A stretch of DNA of 64,000 nt from Ichthyophthirius multifiliis (Eukaryota > Ciliophora > Oligohymenophorea > Hymenostomatida), in assembly GCF_000220395.1 (NCBI RefSeq), contig NW_004086022.1:58535-122534 (forward strand), in the 5' to 3' direction. Below the pieces are notes generated by a model. That model was not told the DNA's origin and ran no database searches. It saw only the letters and a list, made by a program, of their open reading frames with translations. This document shows, one piece after another, positions 13,331-26,615 of the stretch (the stretch's first letter is position 1; each line of letters starts with the position of its first letter). The translations under genes and the position numbers were made by a program.

Positions 13331-14653
13331 ATGAATTCTTATTAAATGTATAGTTAACCTAATTAGTATTCGGAAACATATCCCTTACAAGAAAATAATA
13401 CTTCTTTATTAAATATATAGTAATCTTAAAGTTAAAATAAAAAAGTTCCGTATTTATAATTATTTAGGAAAAAAAAAAATCATTTAGATGATTAGAAATA
13501 TATATAAAATAATGTTTAATAATTAAGAAATTATGTAAATTTCATATATCCTAAATCTTTAAATATGTTAAATATTGATTTTTAAATAAATTAATTAAAT
13601 GAATATAAAGAAAATGTTAAAGAAAATTATAATTATCAATTATCTAACTATGAAAACAAGTATTATTAATAAACTCCTTTTTATTATTAACCTTCATAAT
13701 AAATTAATCAATTTTAAAACTATAAATAATCCAACGCTTAGGTAACTTAATATTTACAAAATAATTAATATAATCTATCATTAACAGCTTAATATTAATC
13801 TAATACTGAATATAATCCTTAAATAACTAATTAATATTAAACAAATAATAAATATTATTAAAGTCCTTATAATAATAAATAGACAGAATTCCATCAAATA
13901 CAATTTAAGATACAAATATAGATTAAAAAGTAATTTATTGTAATTTACCACCTTAAGAATGCGGTTATTGTTAATAAGGATATTAACCATTAAATGAAAA
14001 TAATGTAATTGTAAATAAAAATTAAGAAAAATTAAATTCTAATAATTAAAGTTATTTTCTTTAAGAAAACAAAATAAATAATACTTCATTCTAATATTTG
14101 AATAATAAAGAAAAAATAACTATAGTGATAACAATATTAGATTCTAAAATAAAAAACTATCTCTATAATAAATTGAAAACAATTTCGATTAAAAATTCAT
14201 GCAACTTAATGCTGAATTTGAAAAAGAAGAATCTTTAAAAGAAGATGATTATCGAAAATATGAATAAAAATAAGATTAAGAAGAAGACGAATAAAATTTT
14301 GACGAATATTCATAAAATGATCATGAATATTCATAAAATGACGATGAATATTCATAAAAATAATTTGAAAATTTAACTGAAAAATAAGATATTTAATCAA
14401 ATAATGAATGTTAAATTGAATAATAATAATCCTTTCAAACAAAATTCGATTGGAAAAAAATGAAAGAATTTGAATTAGAAGATTGTAATTATAAAAAATC
14501 TGGATAAACTATTTAATAGATATAAAGTTTTATAGGTAAAAACAATATTAATTATATTTAATTATTATTTTTTATATAGATAAATAAAATTTTGAACTTG
14601 AAAACGAGATTTAAAAATTAAATGCTTTAAAAAGAAAAGTTTAAATAATTTGA
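13331..14653 (+). CDS. Q/N/Y-rich low-complexity protein with C-terminal coiled coil
   Basis: About 420 residues. The first two thirds are dominated by Gln (TAA), Asn and Tyr, prion-like in composition, with short motifs such as PPQECGYCQQGYQPLNENN. Near 14300-14360 there are three copies of an EYSQND-like unit. The C-terminus after a clean intron (about 14536-14579) reads ELENEIQKLNALKRKVQII, a short coiled coil, then TGA at 14651-14653. Two one-base deficits break the frame: one near 13875-13895 and one at A6 14111-14116. No family recognised. The amino-acid composition alone does not give a function. Confidence 0.6.
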
Positions 14654-15180
14654 AAAAATATTATTATTTTTTTTTTTAAAAAAAAAAAGTATTAAAGTAT
14701 TTATTTTATAAATCAAATATTTAAATTATTTTTTTTTTTTAAAAAAATAATAATATTTAATATAACTATCTTTATTTTTTTTTTTATAAAAAAATTACTG
14801 TTTTTTTATTTTTTATTACATTTTATACTTGAAATTAATATATATTAGTGAATATTATGTATTTAACTAAATAATAGTACTAAAACAAAAAACCAAAATA
14901 TATTATATTATTCTTTATTTTTAATTTATTTATTTATATTTATAAAATTTGTTATTTACTTTTTTAATTAATATTTTTTAAATTAAAAATATATATATAT
15001 ATATATTTAAAAAAATAAATAAAAGAAAATATATTATTAAATTATAATATTTGAATTATAATATCTAAGTTTTTAATAAATTATATATATTGTATTTATC
15101 AAATAATCCTTTAAAATATAATTGCAATATTATTCGCTTTTTCAAAAATAAATATAATAAAATAATTGAAAATAATTGAT
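14654..15180. other. AT-rich spacer, no gene seen
   Basis: Homopolymer-rich stretch between the low-complexity gene and the ABC ATPase. Nothing recognisable. Confidence 0.6.
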
Positions 15181-16407
15181 ATGAATAAAAAATAACTTTA
15201 TTGTATAAATATATAATTTTTAAAAGCAATTAAAAAATTTATAAATAATAAAATAAAATAGTGGAAGTTCGTTAAGATATATACGATTTACAACAAAAAA
15301 CATTAGATGATTTTTAAACCATTATAGAATGTAATAGTTTATCAAAATGTATCTATATATATATATATATATATATAAATAAAATCCATAATAACATAAT
15401 ATAATTAAAAAAAAAAAAAGAATTTACTTTAATTGGTAGAGATGATAAAATATTAGCTTTAAAAAATATTACATTACAAAATAATAATGAATTTAAGTCT
15501 ATTAAAAAGTTAAAAACAAATAAAAAAAATACTATAATATTAAATGAAATAAAATATAAGAGGTGAATTTTTAATGATAAGAGGACCTTCAGGAGGTGGA
15601 AAAACAACATTTTTAAACATGTTAGGTACAGTAGATGTGGCATCATCAGGAACAATAAGTATAAAAAAAGGAATAAAACTATATTTTTTTATTTTTTTTT
15701 TATAAATAATTAAAAATAAATAGAATTATTAGGAAATATTATAGACATAAACTCATCAGATGATTATTTGTCAAAATTAAGACTCGAAAAAATAGGCTTT
15801 GTATTTTAAACATTTAATTTATTAGCAACTATGACTGCATATGAGAATGTTGAACTTCCCATGAAAATACTTAATAAATTAAATTCAAAATAAATTAAAT
15901 AAAGAGTTACTAATTTATTAAATAGAGTAGGTTTGTAAGATAGAATGGATCATTTAGTATATTTTGTTTTTTTTTAAAAAATAAATTGCTTATATATAAA
16001 AAAAAGCCTTCAGAACTTTCAGGTGGTGAACAATAAAGAGTTGCAATTGCAAGAGCTTTAGCAAATTCTCCTATTATTGTTTTATTAGATGAGCCTACAG
16101 GGGATTTAGATACTAAATCTACAGGTCTTTTTATATTTATGAATTTTTAAACAATTTCTTTTTTTAAAAAAAAAAAAAAGTTGAAGTAATGGATCTTTTA
16201 TTAAGCATAAATAATTTTGGTTATTCTTAAGATGAAACAGAAAGAGTAACAATGGTTATGGTTACTCATAATCCTGATATTGAATGTTATGCAGATAGAA
16301 TTTTATATTTTTCAGATGGATAAATTGTTAAATAGGCATATAATGAAAAACAAGTACCTTTAAATTGGGAAGATTATGTTAAATATTTAAATGAAATGCG
16401 TAGTTGA
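15181..16407 (+). CDS. ABC transporter ATP-binding protein (LolD/MacB-like)
   Basis: Single nucleotide-binding domain of about 290 residues. Seen in order: a beta-strand lead [14 protein letters not shown], Walker [10 protein letters not shown] (15588-15614), Q-loop [20 protein letters not shown], signature [16 protein letters not shown] (from 16016), Walker [15 protein letters not shown] and the switch His in MVMVTHNPD. No membrane segment, so it must pair with a separate permease. The sequence resembles the MacB/LolD type of ATPase found as soluble ABC proteins in several protists. Introns lie at about 15355-15420, 15515-15557, 15656-15721, 15958-16007 and 16125-16180. The 5' end is uncertain: ATG 15181 is out of phase with the first family-like residues unless A6 at 15187-15192 is one base short. 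Stop TGA 16405-16407. Confidence 0.9.
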
Positions 16408-16507
16408 AATAATATAGATATTTTATTTTTTATTATATTTAATAATATTTATATGTAATGGTAAATATTTTTTTTTTATAAAACAAAAATATAAAAAAAA
16501 ACAATTA

Positions 16508-16512
16508 ATTTA

Positions 16513-16575
<63 letters not shown>

Positions 16576-16580
16576 ATATT
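16508..16580. repeat. TA dinucleotide tract in convergent spacer
   Basis: About 60 nt of nearly pure TA between the ABC ATPase and the minus-strand CXC gene, which converge here (16408-16702). No terminator or other structure can be told apart from the background. Confidence 0.85.
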
Positions 16581-16702
16581 TAAAAATTATTTTTTATTTT
16601 ATTATTTTAATATTTGTTTTTTTTTAAATAGTTTGTTATTTTTTTTTTAAATAAATAAAAGAATATATATGAATAAACTATCATTTATATATTAATATTT
16701 TT

Positions 16703-17209
16703 TCACTAATTTTAATTATTATCAATTATTTATAATAATAATTTTTGCAACTCACCATTATCCTAAGTCTACTATTATTATGTTTATTATTATTATTATT
16801 ATTCGTTTTATTTATTATTTTAATCAACAATAAATTATAAAGATTAACATAAATTGTTAAATTATAATAATGGATTATTAATTAGATTATTTTATTGAAT
16901 AATCATATTAGTAAGAAGTTAAGTAAGTAAAATTTAAGAAGTCTATTAATCTAACCCAATATTATTATTATTATTATTTTATTTGTTTAATTTTTAGAGT
17001 TTTTTTTTAGTGAGTTTTTCTATTTTTGGTTTAAAAGAATTTTGTTCTTATTTTTTTTCTCCTTTTTCTTTACAATTCTCACATTCAGTGCATAAGCAAT
17101 TTTTCCCACATTCGATTCCATTTTAATAGCATTAGCAATATTTTTTTAAACAACCAGTTCTTTTACAATTACATCCTAATTTTTTGGAACTTCTTACATT
17201 TAATAATTG

Positions 17210-17271
<62 letters not shown>

Positions 17272-18057
17272 TGTTATTTATTTCTGTTTAATTTATATTT
17301 ATATTTTATTAATATTATTATTATTATTTATTTTTTTCTATTATTTATTCAAATATTTAATTCCTTAATTCACCATTTTCTTAATTATTACAACAAGAAA
17401 AACATTTACATTATGTACTGCAATATTCTCCATTTGCAAAGCATTCACAATATAATTTTAAGCATTTAGTTTTTTTACAATTACAGATTTTTAATTTATT
17501 ATTATTAGATATATAATTATTTTTATTTTTTTATTCAATTATTTATTATTTATTTTCAGTAATTTATTTTTTATTATTATTATTTTCTTTTTATTTTTTT
17601 ATATTTTATTCATATTCTTCTTCTTATTAATCTAATTATATTAAATTTGATGAAGTTGTAGATTCTAATTATTTATATTATTATTAATTAGATAATTCTT
17701 CTTCATTATTTTAATAATGTTTCATTTCTTTCTCTATCATTTTATTACTTGTAGATTTTTCTGGATTACTTTTATAATAGTTTTCTTTATTTTCAAATAC
17801 CTCTAAAGAAGTGCAAGATACATTATTTTTTACTAATATAAAGTTTTATATGGTTTAGACATTTTATGGTTGGTTATTATTTTCATTATTAGAAGAATTT
17901 TATATTTATAACTTTTTTATTTTAAAAGATTGTTTTTTATTAAAATAAATATAATATTTTTTTATTTTACATTTATAGTTTATTGTTTGGATAAATTTAA
18001 ATTGTTTAGATCTACATTTTAATTAGAATGAGATGATTAGAAAGATAGTTTAAACAT
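16703..18057 (-). CDS. LIN54/tesmin-type CXC-domain DNA-binding protein
   Basis: Contains two CXC (CRC) domains. The first reads [20 protein letters not shown] then C-x4-C-x-C-x3-CC, at about 17390-17490; the second reads [20 protein letters not shown] then [10 protein letters not shown]-x2-CENC, at about 17080-17190. This paired C-N-C-K-K/R-x3-C-L-K-x-Y-C arrangement binds CHR-type promoter DNA in LIN54 of MuvB/DREAM complexes and in plant TSO1. Between the domains lies a TAA-coded poly-Gln tract. The N-terminal half is acidic and Asn/Gln-rich; the tail after domain two is Q-rich and ends at TGA (16703-16705). One intron in the N-terminal part (about 17923-17982) restores the frame. A role in cell-cycle gene control is inferred from the family; ciliates carry several paralogs. 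Confidence 0.92.
17214..17266 (-). repeat. (TAA)n poly-Gln tract between CXC domains
   Basis: On the minus strand about 17 consecutive TAA codons, read as Gln, separate the two CXC domains. Under the standard code this would be a wall of stops, so it is direct support for the ciliate code. Confidence 0.9.
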
Positions 18058-19128
18058 TTTTAATAGGAAATATTTATTTTTAGAACTATGAGTTTTTTGT
18101 TTTTTTACTTTTAAGTCTTTTTTTTTTAATGAATTAATTATTAATAAATTGAAATGTATTTTTAAAATAATTACTACTAACGAATATAAATATAATTATA
18201 TAAAAAATATTAATTTTTAAATATTATTAATTTTAATTTTTTTTTATTTTTAAATGTTTTTTAAAAATTTTTATTTATTTTTTAAAATATTTTTTTATTT
18301 TTTATATAATATTTGAATTTTTTTTTAAAAAAAAAATTAAAAATAATAAAATAACAATAAAAAATATTTCTTTTATTTAAATTTAAATATACATATATTA
18401 GAAAATTAATTGTAAAAAATATATATAAATTAGGCATATGTTTATTAAATTATATGTTTTTATATATGTGATAAAAAAATATAATCTATTAAGACTATAT
18501 AATAATGTTATATAAATAAATAATTCAAACATTTTATTATTAATTATTATTACATATAAATATCACAGACTTATATTAATGTAAATAAAGTGAATTCAGT
18601 CCGATATTTTAGTCAACAATTTTAACTGAAAAAATAGTATTATTAAAATAAAATTATTAATATAAATTGATTACATATAAATTTCTGATTATTATTTTTA
18701 GTTATATATTATTTATAATGACATTTTTATATTTTTAAAAGTAATTTAATTTATTATTTTTTATTTTTTTTAGATTAATTATTATATAATTAGTAATAAG
18801 TATTTTAAAATAATTTTTATATTTTTATATTATTTTACTATTAATAATTGTTTTTTTAAAAGTAAATTTTTAATATAAAAATATAAATCAAATACAATTG
18901 ATATTAATAATTAAGGAATTATACATAAAAATTTAAATTTAATAATCATTTTATATAATTTCATTATTAATAAGTAATTTATTATATTACAAAATAATTT
19001 AAAAACTTAAATTTTTATATTAAATTTATCCTTTATATATTTATTTATTATTGATATTTAAAAATAAATAATCAAATTAACACAAGTTTTTTAAAAAAAT
19101 AAAAACAGAAAAAAATAAAAATAAAAAA
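18058..19128. other. AT-rich divergent spacer, no gene seen
   Basis: Lies between the divergent CXC and coiled-coil genes, so both promoters should be here. A slightly less AT-rich patch at 18560-18640 (with CAGTCCGATATTTTAGTC) does not match any RNA or motif that I know. No coding frame. Confidence 0.55.
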
Positions 19129-20787
19129 ATGAATTAATAATATAAAAACATGCTTGATGAAGATTTTTTTTAAATATAGAAATATATAAATTAACTAAAT
19201 GAAGGTTTACCTTCAATTATTCCTTCTTAAATAAATGTAAATTAATAAAAAAAAAAAAAACAAAAATATAAAAAAAATATAAAAAAAGAATGAAAAGCAT
19301 TTAATAGAATCTTTAATATTCTAAATCAAAATGTACGGAACAAAAGTAATCGAATTATACGATGCATTAGACTAATAATATCCATCAGATCGTATATATA
19401 GCCATGAATAATGTTAATAAGAATACCAATAATTATTAGATAAGTATACAAACCTATAAAATAAATTAGAGCTAAAATAAAATAATGATCAAGATTTTAA
19501 TTGGTAAGACATAAATGAAAATCTTGATATAGCATTTAAAAATAATTGCGATTATTAAAGAGGATGTGAAGTACTATAAACATTAGACTATAAAATAAAC
19601 TCAAAAAACGTTTTTTGTGTAAATGAATGGTTATCTTAATGCAATAGATTAAAAGATAATATAATCGAATAAATATGGTAAAAAATATACCAAAAAAATA
19701 ACTAATTATCAAGAAATTTATTACCAGAAAGCACTTTTTTTACAATATCTAAACAAATATTTGTAGAATTAGAAACTTAATAAACTCAAAGAATAAATGA
19801 AATATGTTAATTTGAAACGAAAATTGAATATTTGAATTAATAAATATAAGAACTATAAACAAATAAATAAAGCGAACAAAAATGTTAATATTTAGAAGAA
19901 CAAATTAAAATATAAGAAGAAAACGTATAAAAAATAGCCCAAAAATTGCATCAACTTGAATTTATAAATTAAGAAAAAAAATAACTTTTAAATTAAGCAG
20001 AAAATGAAAATTTTAATATTAAATAAGCCTTAAAAAATTCCGAATAAGAATTAAATGAATATAAAGGCTAAATTTAACAAATGAATATAAAATTTGAATA
20101 ATTCAAAAATAATTATACAGAAAAAATCAAAAACTTTATTTAAAGCATTGATTAAATTCATTAAGAAAATGAAAAATAAATGTAACTTAAAGAAAAAGAA
20201 ATCTAATCTTTTAAAACAAATATTAAAAATCAAGAAGAACTTATTAATTAATATAAGGAGGCTATAAACTTAAAAGAAAAAATTGGAATTTCTTAACGAT
20301 AGTTTGGATTTATTAATAATGAAAATAATGAAGATGCTTTAAATAAAGTTTAATAATATAAAAAATAAGTAATTAAATTAAAAGAGAAAATTATTGAATT
20401 AAACAAATAAAATGATGAAAGTTTAAACAAATACATAATTATACTGAACGAAGTAATCATTATATTTTATATTTTTATTTTATTTAAAAAAAAAAAAAAT
20501 AGAATGAAAAGTTAAAAGAGGATAATATTAATCTTAATACAAAAAATACAAAATTATTAAATGAAAATATTGCTTTAAGGAACGGAATATTTTATAAAGA
20601 TAATACTTTTAAAGAATTAGAGAAATGCTTATATACTATTGAATAATAAAAATAGGAGATTTTTAAATATAAATAAATAATATAGGAAAGCGAAAAATAA
20701 TATATAAAAGAAAAATAAATTAATAAAATTTCAATTTTAGAAGCTCATAAAAAAATTGACGAACTAACATAAAAAATTAATATTTGA
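19129..20787 (+). CDS. coiled-coil protein, unknown
   Basis: About 510 residues. A short N-terminal segment (MLDEDFFQIQKYINQLNEGL) is followed by a more globular acidic region with scattered Cys and Trp, then long Gln/Glu/Lys/Asn-rich coiled coil until TGA 20785. Introns at about 19237-19288 and 20453-20504 join in phase. The whole frame stays open, so the gene is sound. No family recognised; the architecture suggests a cytoskeletal or basal-body structural protein, which is a guess. Confidence 0.75.
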
Positions 20788-20886
20788 AAAAAATATATTA
20801 TTCAAAAAAAATAAAAAAAAAAATATATTAATTAATAAATATATAAAAATAAAGATATAAAATATTTAATAATAAAAAAATTAAAA

Positions 20887-21507
20887 ATGTAAAATTAAAC
20901 AACATAATCAAATAATAATCATATAACAATTGAAAATATAGATAACTTAACTGAAGATGAATTAAATGTATTAATGACTAAATGGAAAGATCATCATATT
21001 CCAACAAATAGAAAAATATCATTTGGTGTATATAATCTTGTTTTTTGTGGATTAACTATGTATTGGACATTAAACTACAAAAAGTTTGCTAAATAATTTT
21101 ACAAACCAAAACACTATAGTATATTAGAAATTTTTAAATATGGCACATTATAATCAATTGCCTTTTTAAGTCTTTATTTTACAGGAGCTTTCATTAGTAG
21201 TGGTTTTTATCATCCAATAGAATATATAAGAGGTTACGCATAAATATAAGGTAAAATTATTGACAATACAATAAAATTTGATCCTTATTTTCAAAATTAT
21301 GTATTATATGATGTAATGAAATATTTTGGATTATCAAATAATATTTTATAACAAGCTTAAAATGAATTAATAAGTTCATAAAAAGAATTAGAAGAAAAAA
21401 ACTTCTTTTCAGAAGAAACAAAAAGTATAATGAAATATAATAGTGAAGATTACAAACAACTATAATAAAATGATAACATGTAAGAAAATAATAATTAAAA
21501 TAAATGA
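20887..21507 (+). CDS. small two-helix membrane protein, unknown
   Basis: Uninterrupted 206-residue frame starting 100 nt after the previous stop. Two hydrophobic segments are visible: SFGVYNLVFCGLTMYWTLNY (about residues 48-68) and LQSIAFLSLYFTGAFISSGF (about 90-110). The remainder is polar, with an Asn/Gln-rich tail. There is no signal peptide; the N-terminus is Gln/Asn/Thr-rich. The shape would suit a ciliate-specific mitochondrial or endomembrane subunit, but I recognise no family. Confidence 0.75.
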
Positions 21508-22206
21508 TTAAAAAAAATAGTATATTAATTAATATAAAATAAAAGGCTATAAAAAGTATTAAAAATATTTTTTTACATATATAAAAAATAATATATAAAT
21601 ATATAAATATATATATATAATATATATATTTATATTTATAAATTTTAAAATATTATTTATATATATATAATTTTTATAATTATTTATCTATATAAAATTC
21701 TTTTTTTAATTTATATGTATTATCATAAATGCATTTTATTATTTTCTTTTATTCTTTAAATAAATTATTATATATTGATTTTAATAATTATAAATATAAT
21801 AATTAAAATGTTTTTTAATGATTTTTTTTTTTTTTATTTTTTTTTTTATGAATTATATTTATACTTTTTTTATTTTTATTATTTTATATATTTTTGTTTT
21901 AATTTTAATTTTTTATATAGTAATTTAAATTTATTTTTAGCACTACTAATTTTTCTTATAAAATTTTATCAAAAACAAACATTTTTAATGAAAACAAAAA
22001 AATAAATTATTTGTGAAATATTTATTTTAAAAAATATAAAAAATTTATTGTTTCATTCTAAATATTTTTTTTGACATAAAAAATGTTTATAAATTAAATA
22101 ATACAATCAAAAAAAATTCACTTTAAAAAAAAAATATATAAATCAAATAATAATTTTTAATAAAAAAAAATACATAATTATATATAAAAATACTTATAAT
22201 ATTTAT
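21508..22206. other. AT-rich spacer, no gene seen
   Basis: T-rich segments give a 76-residue Phe/Tyr/Leu-only frame at 21775-22005, which is composition-driven. Nothing else found. Presumably contains the RAD6 promoter. Confidence 0.6.
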
Positions 22207-22662
22207 ATGTAGGCTTGTAAAAGAAGATTACTTCGAGATTTTAAAAAACTTTAAGATGATCCACCAAATGGATTAACAGCAACACCAATTGAAGATAATA
22301 TAATGAATTGGGACGCTGTTATATTCGGTCCAGAAGATACACCATGGGAAGGAGCAACATTTAGATTAACCTTAGAATTTACTGAAGATTATCCAAATAA
22401 ACCTCCTGTAGTAAAATTCAGAACTAAAATTTTCCACCCAAACGTATATAATGACGGATCAATATGTTTAGATATACTTTAAAATTAATGGAGTCCAATT
22501 TATGATGTTTGGGCAATTTTAACTTCAATTAGATCTTTGCTCTGTGATCCTAATCCAAATTCTCCTGCTAATGGAGAAGCGGCAAAATTATATATGGAAG
22601 ATAGAAAAGAATATATAAGACGTGTAAAAGAAATTGTCGAATTAAGTTGGAACGATTAATGA
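22207..22662 (+). CDS. UBC2: ubiquitin-conjugating enzyme E2, RAD6/UBC2 type
   Basis: Intronless, 151 residues, the standard length of RAD6/UBE2A without the acidic yeast tail. E2 core features: [15 protein letters not shown] at the N-terminal helix, HPN at residues 77-79, catalytic Cys87 in GSICLDIL, then [18 protein letters not shown] and PNPNSPAN. It accepts ubiquitin from E1 and, with RAD18 or BRE1-type E3 ligases, modifies PCNA or histone H2B in other eukaryotes. Gln92 directly after the catalytic segment, invariant in RAD6, is TAA, and Gln2 is TAG, confirming the genetic code. Base composition is clearly less AT-rich than the flanks. The start is set by the match to RAD6 from residue 5 onward. 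The identity is very secure. Confidence 0.98.
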
Positions 22663-23231
22663 TTTTTTTTAAAAAATCATATTAGAAGAAAAAAATAAAA
22701 TTAATAATAAATATATATATATATATATATATTGGAAATTTATTTGTTATTTTTTTTTTAATAATTATTATATATTTTTTCTTTTGTTAATTATTATATA
22801 AGTTCTTTTTTTTTTTTTAATAAAATAAATAATGTAAAAGAATATTTATAAATAATAAAAAAAATATTTATTAATATAAAAGTTAATATAAAGTTGTTAG
22901 AATATTTATAAATATATTAATTTTATAAAATATAAATAATTTTGGAATAATATTTAGAAAATATATATTTTTTTAAGAAAAAAATAAAAAAAAAATTATA
23001 TAAATTTCTCTATATAATAATAAGTATAATTTAATAAATTTAATTTTAGTATTAAAAAAAAAATTATTTAAAAATTTTTAAATATAAAAAATATTTTAAT
23101 TAAGAAAAAATAAAAAATTAATATTATTTTTCTATACTAAAAAAAAATATAATATTAAATTATATATTTTAAAAAAATAATAAATAAAAGGTAGAAAAAT
23201 AAAATTCATAATTTTTTTAAATTATATTTAT
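22663..23231. other. AT-rich spacer, no gene seen
   Basis: Includes a TA tract near 22710-22732 and long A/T runs. No supported feature. Confidence 0.6.
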
Positions 23232-23564
23232 ATGAACTCAAATTTTGGAACATCTAGACTTTAATCAAATAGATCAGGAACTTAAGTAATAAATAATGTT
23301 AAAGCGAAATAAAATTAAAAATAATAACAACATCAATAAAGCTTACCTTAGCAAAAAAAATAAAAAAATTTCTTCCATAATTTTAAAAATGGTATAAGAT
23401 TAGATGAAACATAAGAAGGTTTAGATGAATAATAATAAAATGAATAAAATTATAAAAAATGGTAATGTTAATAATGTAGATATATAAATGAACCTGGTTC
23501 TACTGAATGTTAGAAATGTATATATTTTTAATAGAATTAAAATTTAAATAATCAAAAGAATTGA
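23232..23564 (+). CDS. small RanBP2-type zinc finger protein
   Basis: Uninterrupted 110-residue frame. The N-terminal two thirds are basic and Gln-rich. Residues about 80-100 read W-x-C-x2-C-R-Y-I-N-E-P-G-S-T-E-C-x2-C, an exact fit to the RanBP2 (ZnF_RBZ) finger pattern W-x-C-x2-4-C-x3-N-x6-C-x2-C. Fingers of this type bind single-stranded RNA, ubiquitin or Ran depending on the protein. A single finger at the C-terminus of a small basic protein would fit RNA binding, but that is inference. Ends at TGA 23562. Confidence 0.8.
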
Positions 23565-23907
23565 ATTTAATAATTAATATAAATATATATATTAAGAATT
23601 TTTTAAATTATTTTTATAAAAAAAATAAAAAATACTATTATAATTATTATTTGAAATGTGATATATTTATAAAAAAAAAATATATTCATTTTAAAATTTG
23701 CATAATACTAATTTTTTCAAATTAATTATTAATATTTTACACATTATTTTTTTTTAATCGATATAAATTATTTATATTATTTAATTTTTATATTTAGTTT
23801 TTTTTTCTTTCTTTTATTTTTAATTATTTTAATAAAAAAAATTTAAGTAATTTATTAATAATTATATATTAAAAAAAAATTTGCTAAATAATTTAATAAT
23901 AATAGAA

Positions 23908-23938
<31 letters not shown>

Positions 23939-24052
23939 TATTTATTTTATAAATATTTAACTTTATATGATTATATATAATTTTTTTAAAAAATTTAAAA
24001 TATTTCTTTATTTTTTTACATATATACAATTTTACAGAAACTTATTAAAAAA
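23565..24052. other. AT-rich spacer, no gene seen
   Basis: Contains a TA run at about 23910-23936. No coding or RNA signal. Confidence 0.6.
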
Positions 24053-25269
24053 ATGAAAAAAAAAGAATAACAATAATAGTAACCAATTGTATTTATTTAT
24101 TCAAATATTTTTATAAAAATTTTTAAAATAATAAAATAAACAGAAATTAGGAAGAAATACAATTTTAATATTCGAAAATTAAAAAAATTCTTAAATCTAA
24201 ATCTAATAAAATTCTTCTTTACATATTTCTTGTAATTATTTTTTTTTTTTTGGAAATACATTATAAAATAAAAAAGAAAATTTTATAAATCCTTTTTTGT
24301 AGACATATAAAACCCCAAATGATAATTTATGGAATTTAATTTCCAAATAAATAATAACTCCTTTTGCTCCATAATATAGTGGTTTATATGATTATTAAAA
24401 ATACATTGTTAAATAATAAGAATAAAAACCTGAAAACTAAATAAACAAATTTATTAAAAAATAAGATTCAGTATATAGTAATAAATAAGAAGTATAAAAT
24501 AAAGAATATTAAAATGAAAATGCATAAATTTATTAAAAATAAAAATCTTCTTAATCCTTTTTTTAAAGAAAAAAATCTAATTCATAAAATCAATTTATTA
24601 GGAGAATAAAATATAGTTAAATTTCTGAAAAAAAATAACAAAAAATTATAAAAAGTAACATTGAAGAAAACGAATACTAATTGATATCAAAAAAATAAAA
24701 ACAAGTAAAATCGATTTCTTTAAATAAAATATTAGTTATAGATTAAGTTCTAGATTATAAAAATAATTCATATTTTCTTTCTAGAGTTAAAAATTCAAAT
24801 AACTTATTTTTGCAAAAAGAAAAAAGCAAAAGATTAATAAACAGCTTTTCTCATATAGATAAAATTAAAACAAACGAGGCTTAATCAAATATAATAATTT
24901 AAATTAGAAGAAAATCATGTCATTGTGTATTATGTGGTGGTTAATTAAATAAATATTAATAAATAGATTATAAATATAGAACATAAAATGCCAAGAAAGA
25001 TGATTATACTAAATCAAATTCACCAATAAAAACGAATGTTAATTCCGGAAAAAGCTTAATATTTTCTAGTAATTTTACATTGAAACCTAAAAATAATAGT
25101 ATATTTTTTTAGAAAAGTAATCCAAAAATTTTAAATAATGTTTAACCTTGTAATTTTAAAGCTTCCATTAGTAAACTTTAATAATTAAAAACTGAAAATT
25201 AATAATAATAATATAATTTGTCGGATTTTAAAATTTAATAAAAGTAAATTTATTAAAATTTTTATTGAA

Positions 25270-25300
<31 letters not shown>

Positions 25301-25711
25301 TTATATATTTTTTATATGTTATATATATATATTAAAAATTATTATAATAGTACTAAAAAAAATTCATCTACTGATATAATAAATATTAAAAAGTTAAGCT
25401 TTTAAAAGAATATAAGTATTCTTAATGTAAATTTATAAGACAATTTCTAAAAATCAATTTAATTAATATAAGAAATTAACGATAAAGATAAAAATAATAT
25501 ATATTAAAAAAATGATTATAAATTTAATAAAACATAATATAAAAAATAGTAATAAAAAATATAGATATTTAATAATAAATAAGATATATAAACAATTCGA
25601 AAATATTTATAAAATAAACTTAAATATAGTCTAAATACATAAAGGTTATTAAATTATAATTTTTACAATAATAAAATTATTTAAAGGAAGAATGAATTTA
25701 AATTTAATTGA
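24053..25711 (+). CDS. Ser/Asn/Lys-rich protein, unknown
   Basis: About 470 residues of low-complexity Lys, Asn, Gln and Ser, with one compact feature: RRKSCHCVLCGGQLNKYQQ near 24905-24960, a C-x-C-x2-C cluster that could bind a metal or be a redox or lipid site. Introns are apparent at about 24090-24147, 24230-24301 and 25246-25350. The second junction is one base out of phase, probably another homopolymer undercall in exon two. From 24302 to about 25245 and from 25350 to TGA 25709 the frame is open. No family recognised. The 5' exons are the least certain part. Confidence 0.55.
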
Positions 25712-26615
25712 AATAATTTTGTATAATAATTTTTTAAATCCCATATTCTTTATTTTTAAATTTAAAAAAAAAAAATTCTTATAATAAATGTAATATAATT
25801 TCTTTTATATTTAAAATAATATATTAAATTAAGAAAATATAAACAAAATTATTATAAATAATGTAATTTTATTTAATTATTATAATATTATTTTATTTTA
25901 TTTTAATAAATAGTTAGTATATAAATTATTCTATTACTCTATAGTTATTGTAATTGTATTTATTTTGCATTTTTTTCTAATTTCTAATAAGTTTCACATT
26001 ATATATTTTAAAAGTTAATAATAAAATCTATAAAAATATAAAGAAATTAATAAATAATTATATATTTATGTTTAATCTTATAAATATCATTATATTTTTT
26101 TGAAAACAAACAAATTAAATCTTAAATCTTATTATTAATTCAGTACTAAAAAAAAAAAATAAAAAAAAAATTATAATTAAAATAATATAAAGAATAATTT
26201 TTATAATATATTATTAATAATTAAATAAAAATATAATTATCAATATTGAAATTTAATACATTTAAATTTGCAAAGTATAATTTAATATGACTTAAAAAAG
26301 TTTTTTCTGAAATAAAAAATAATATAAAAATTCTGATATTTTCTTACCATTTACAATAAATATAAAATTTTTTAATAAATCTAAGATATTATTTTACTAT
26401 AATAATTAATTAAAATTAATATATGTTAAAATTTTATCTTATAAAATCTAATTATTTACACTTATATATTTATTTTTTATTTATTTTATTTAACTGCTTT
26501 TGCTCAATAATTGTAAGCAAAACATGCTTAATATTTTAAAAGCCTTATTTAATCTAAAAAAAAAAAAAGAATATAAACAAGAAAAATATAATTATTAAAA
26601 AAATAAAAAATAAAA
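25712..26615. other. AT-rich spacer, no gene seen
   Basis: About 0.9 kb. A small patch with CTGCTTTTGCTCAATAAT near 26492-26515 is richer in GC but matches nothing known. No coding frame longer than background. Confidence 0.6.

Noticed and set aside
18560-18640. Slightly GC-richer patch as a small RNA gene
   Set aside because: No stem pairing, no oligo-T end in a useful place, no match to spliceosomal, U3, SRP, tRNA or telomerase RNA motifs that I know.
21775-22005. 76-codon Phe/Tyr-rich plus-strand frame
   Set aside because: T-rich spacer composition, no Gln codons, no similarity to any membrane protein.
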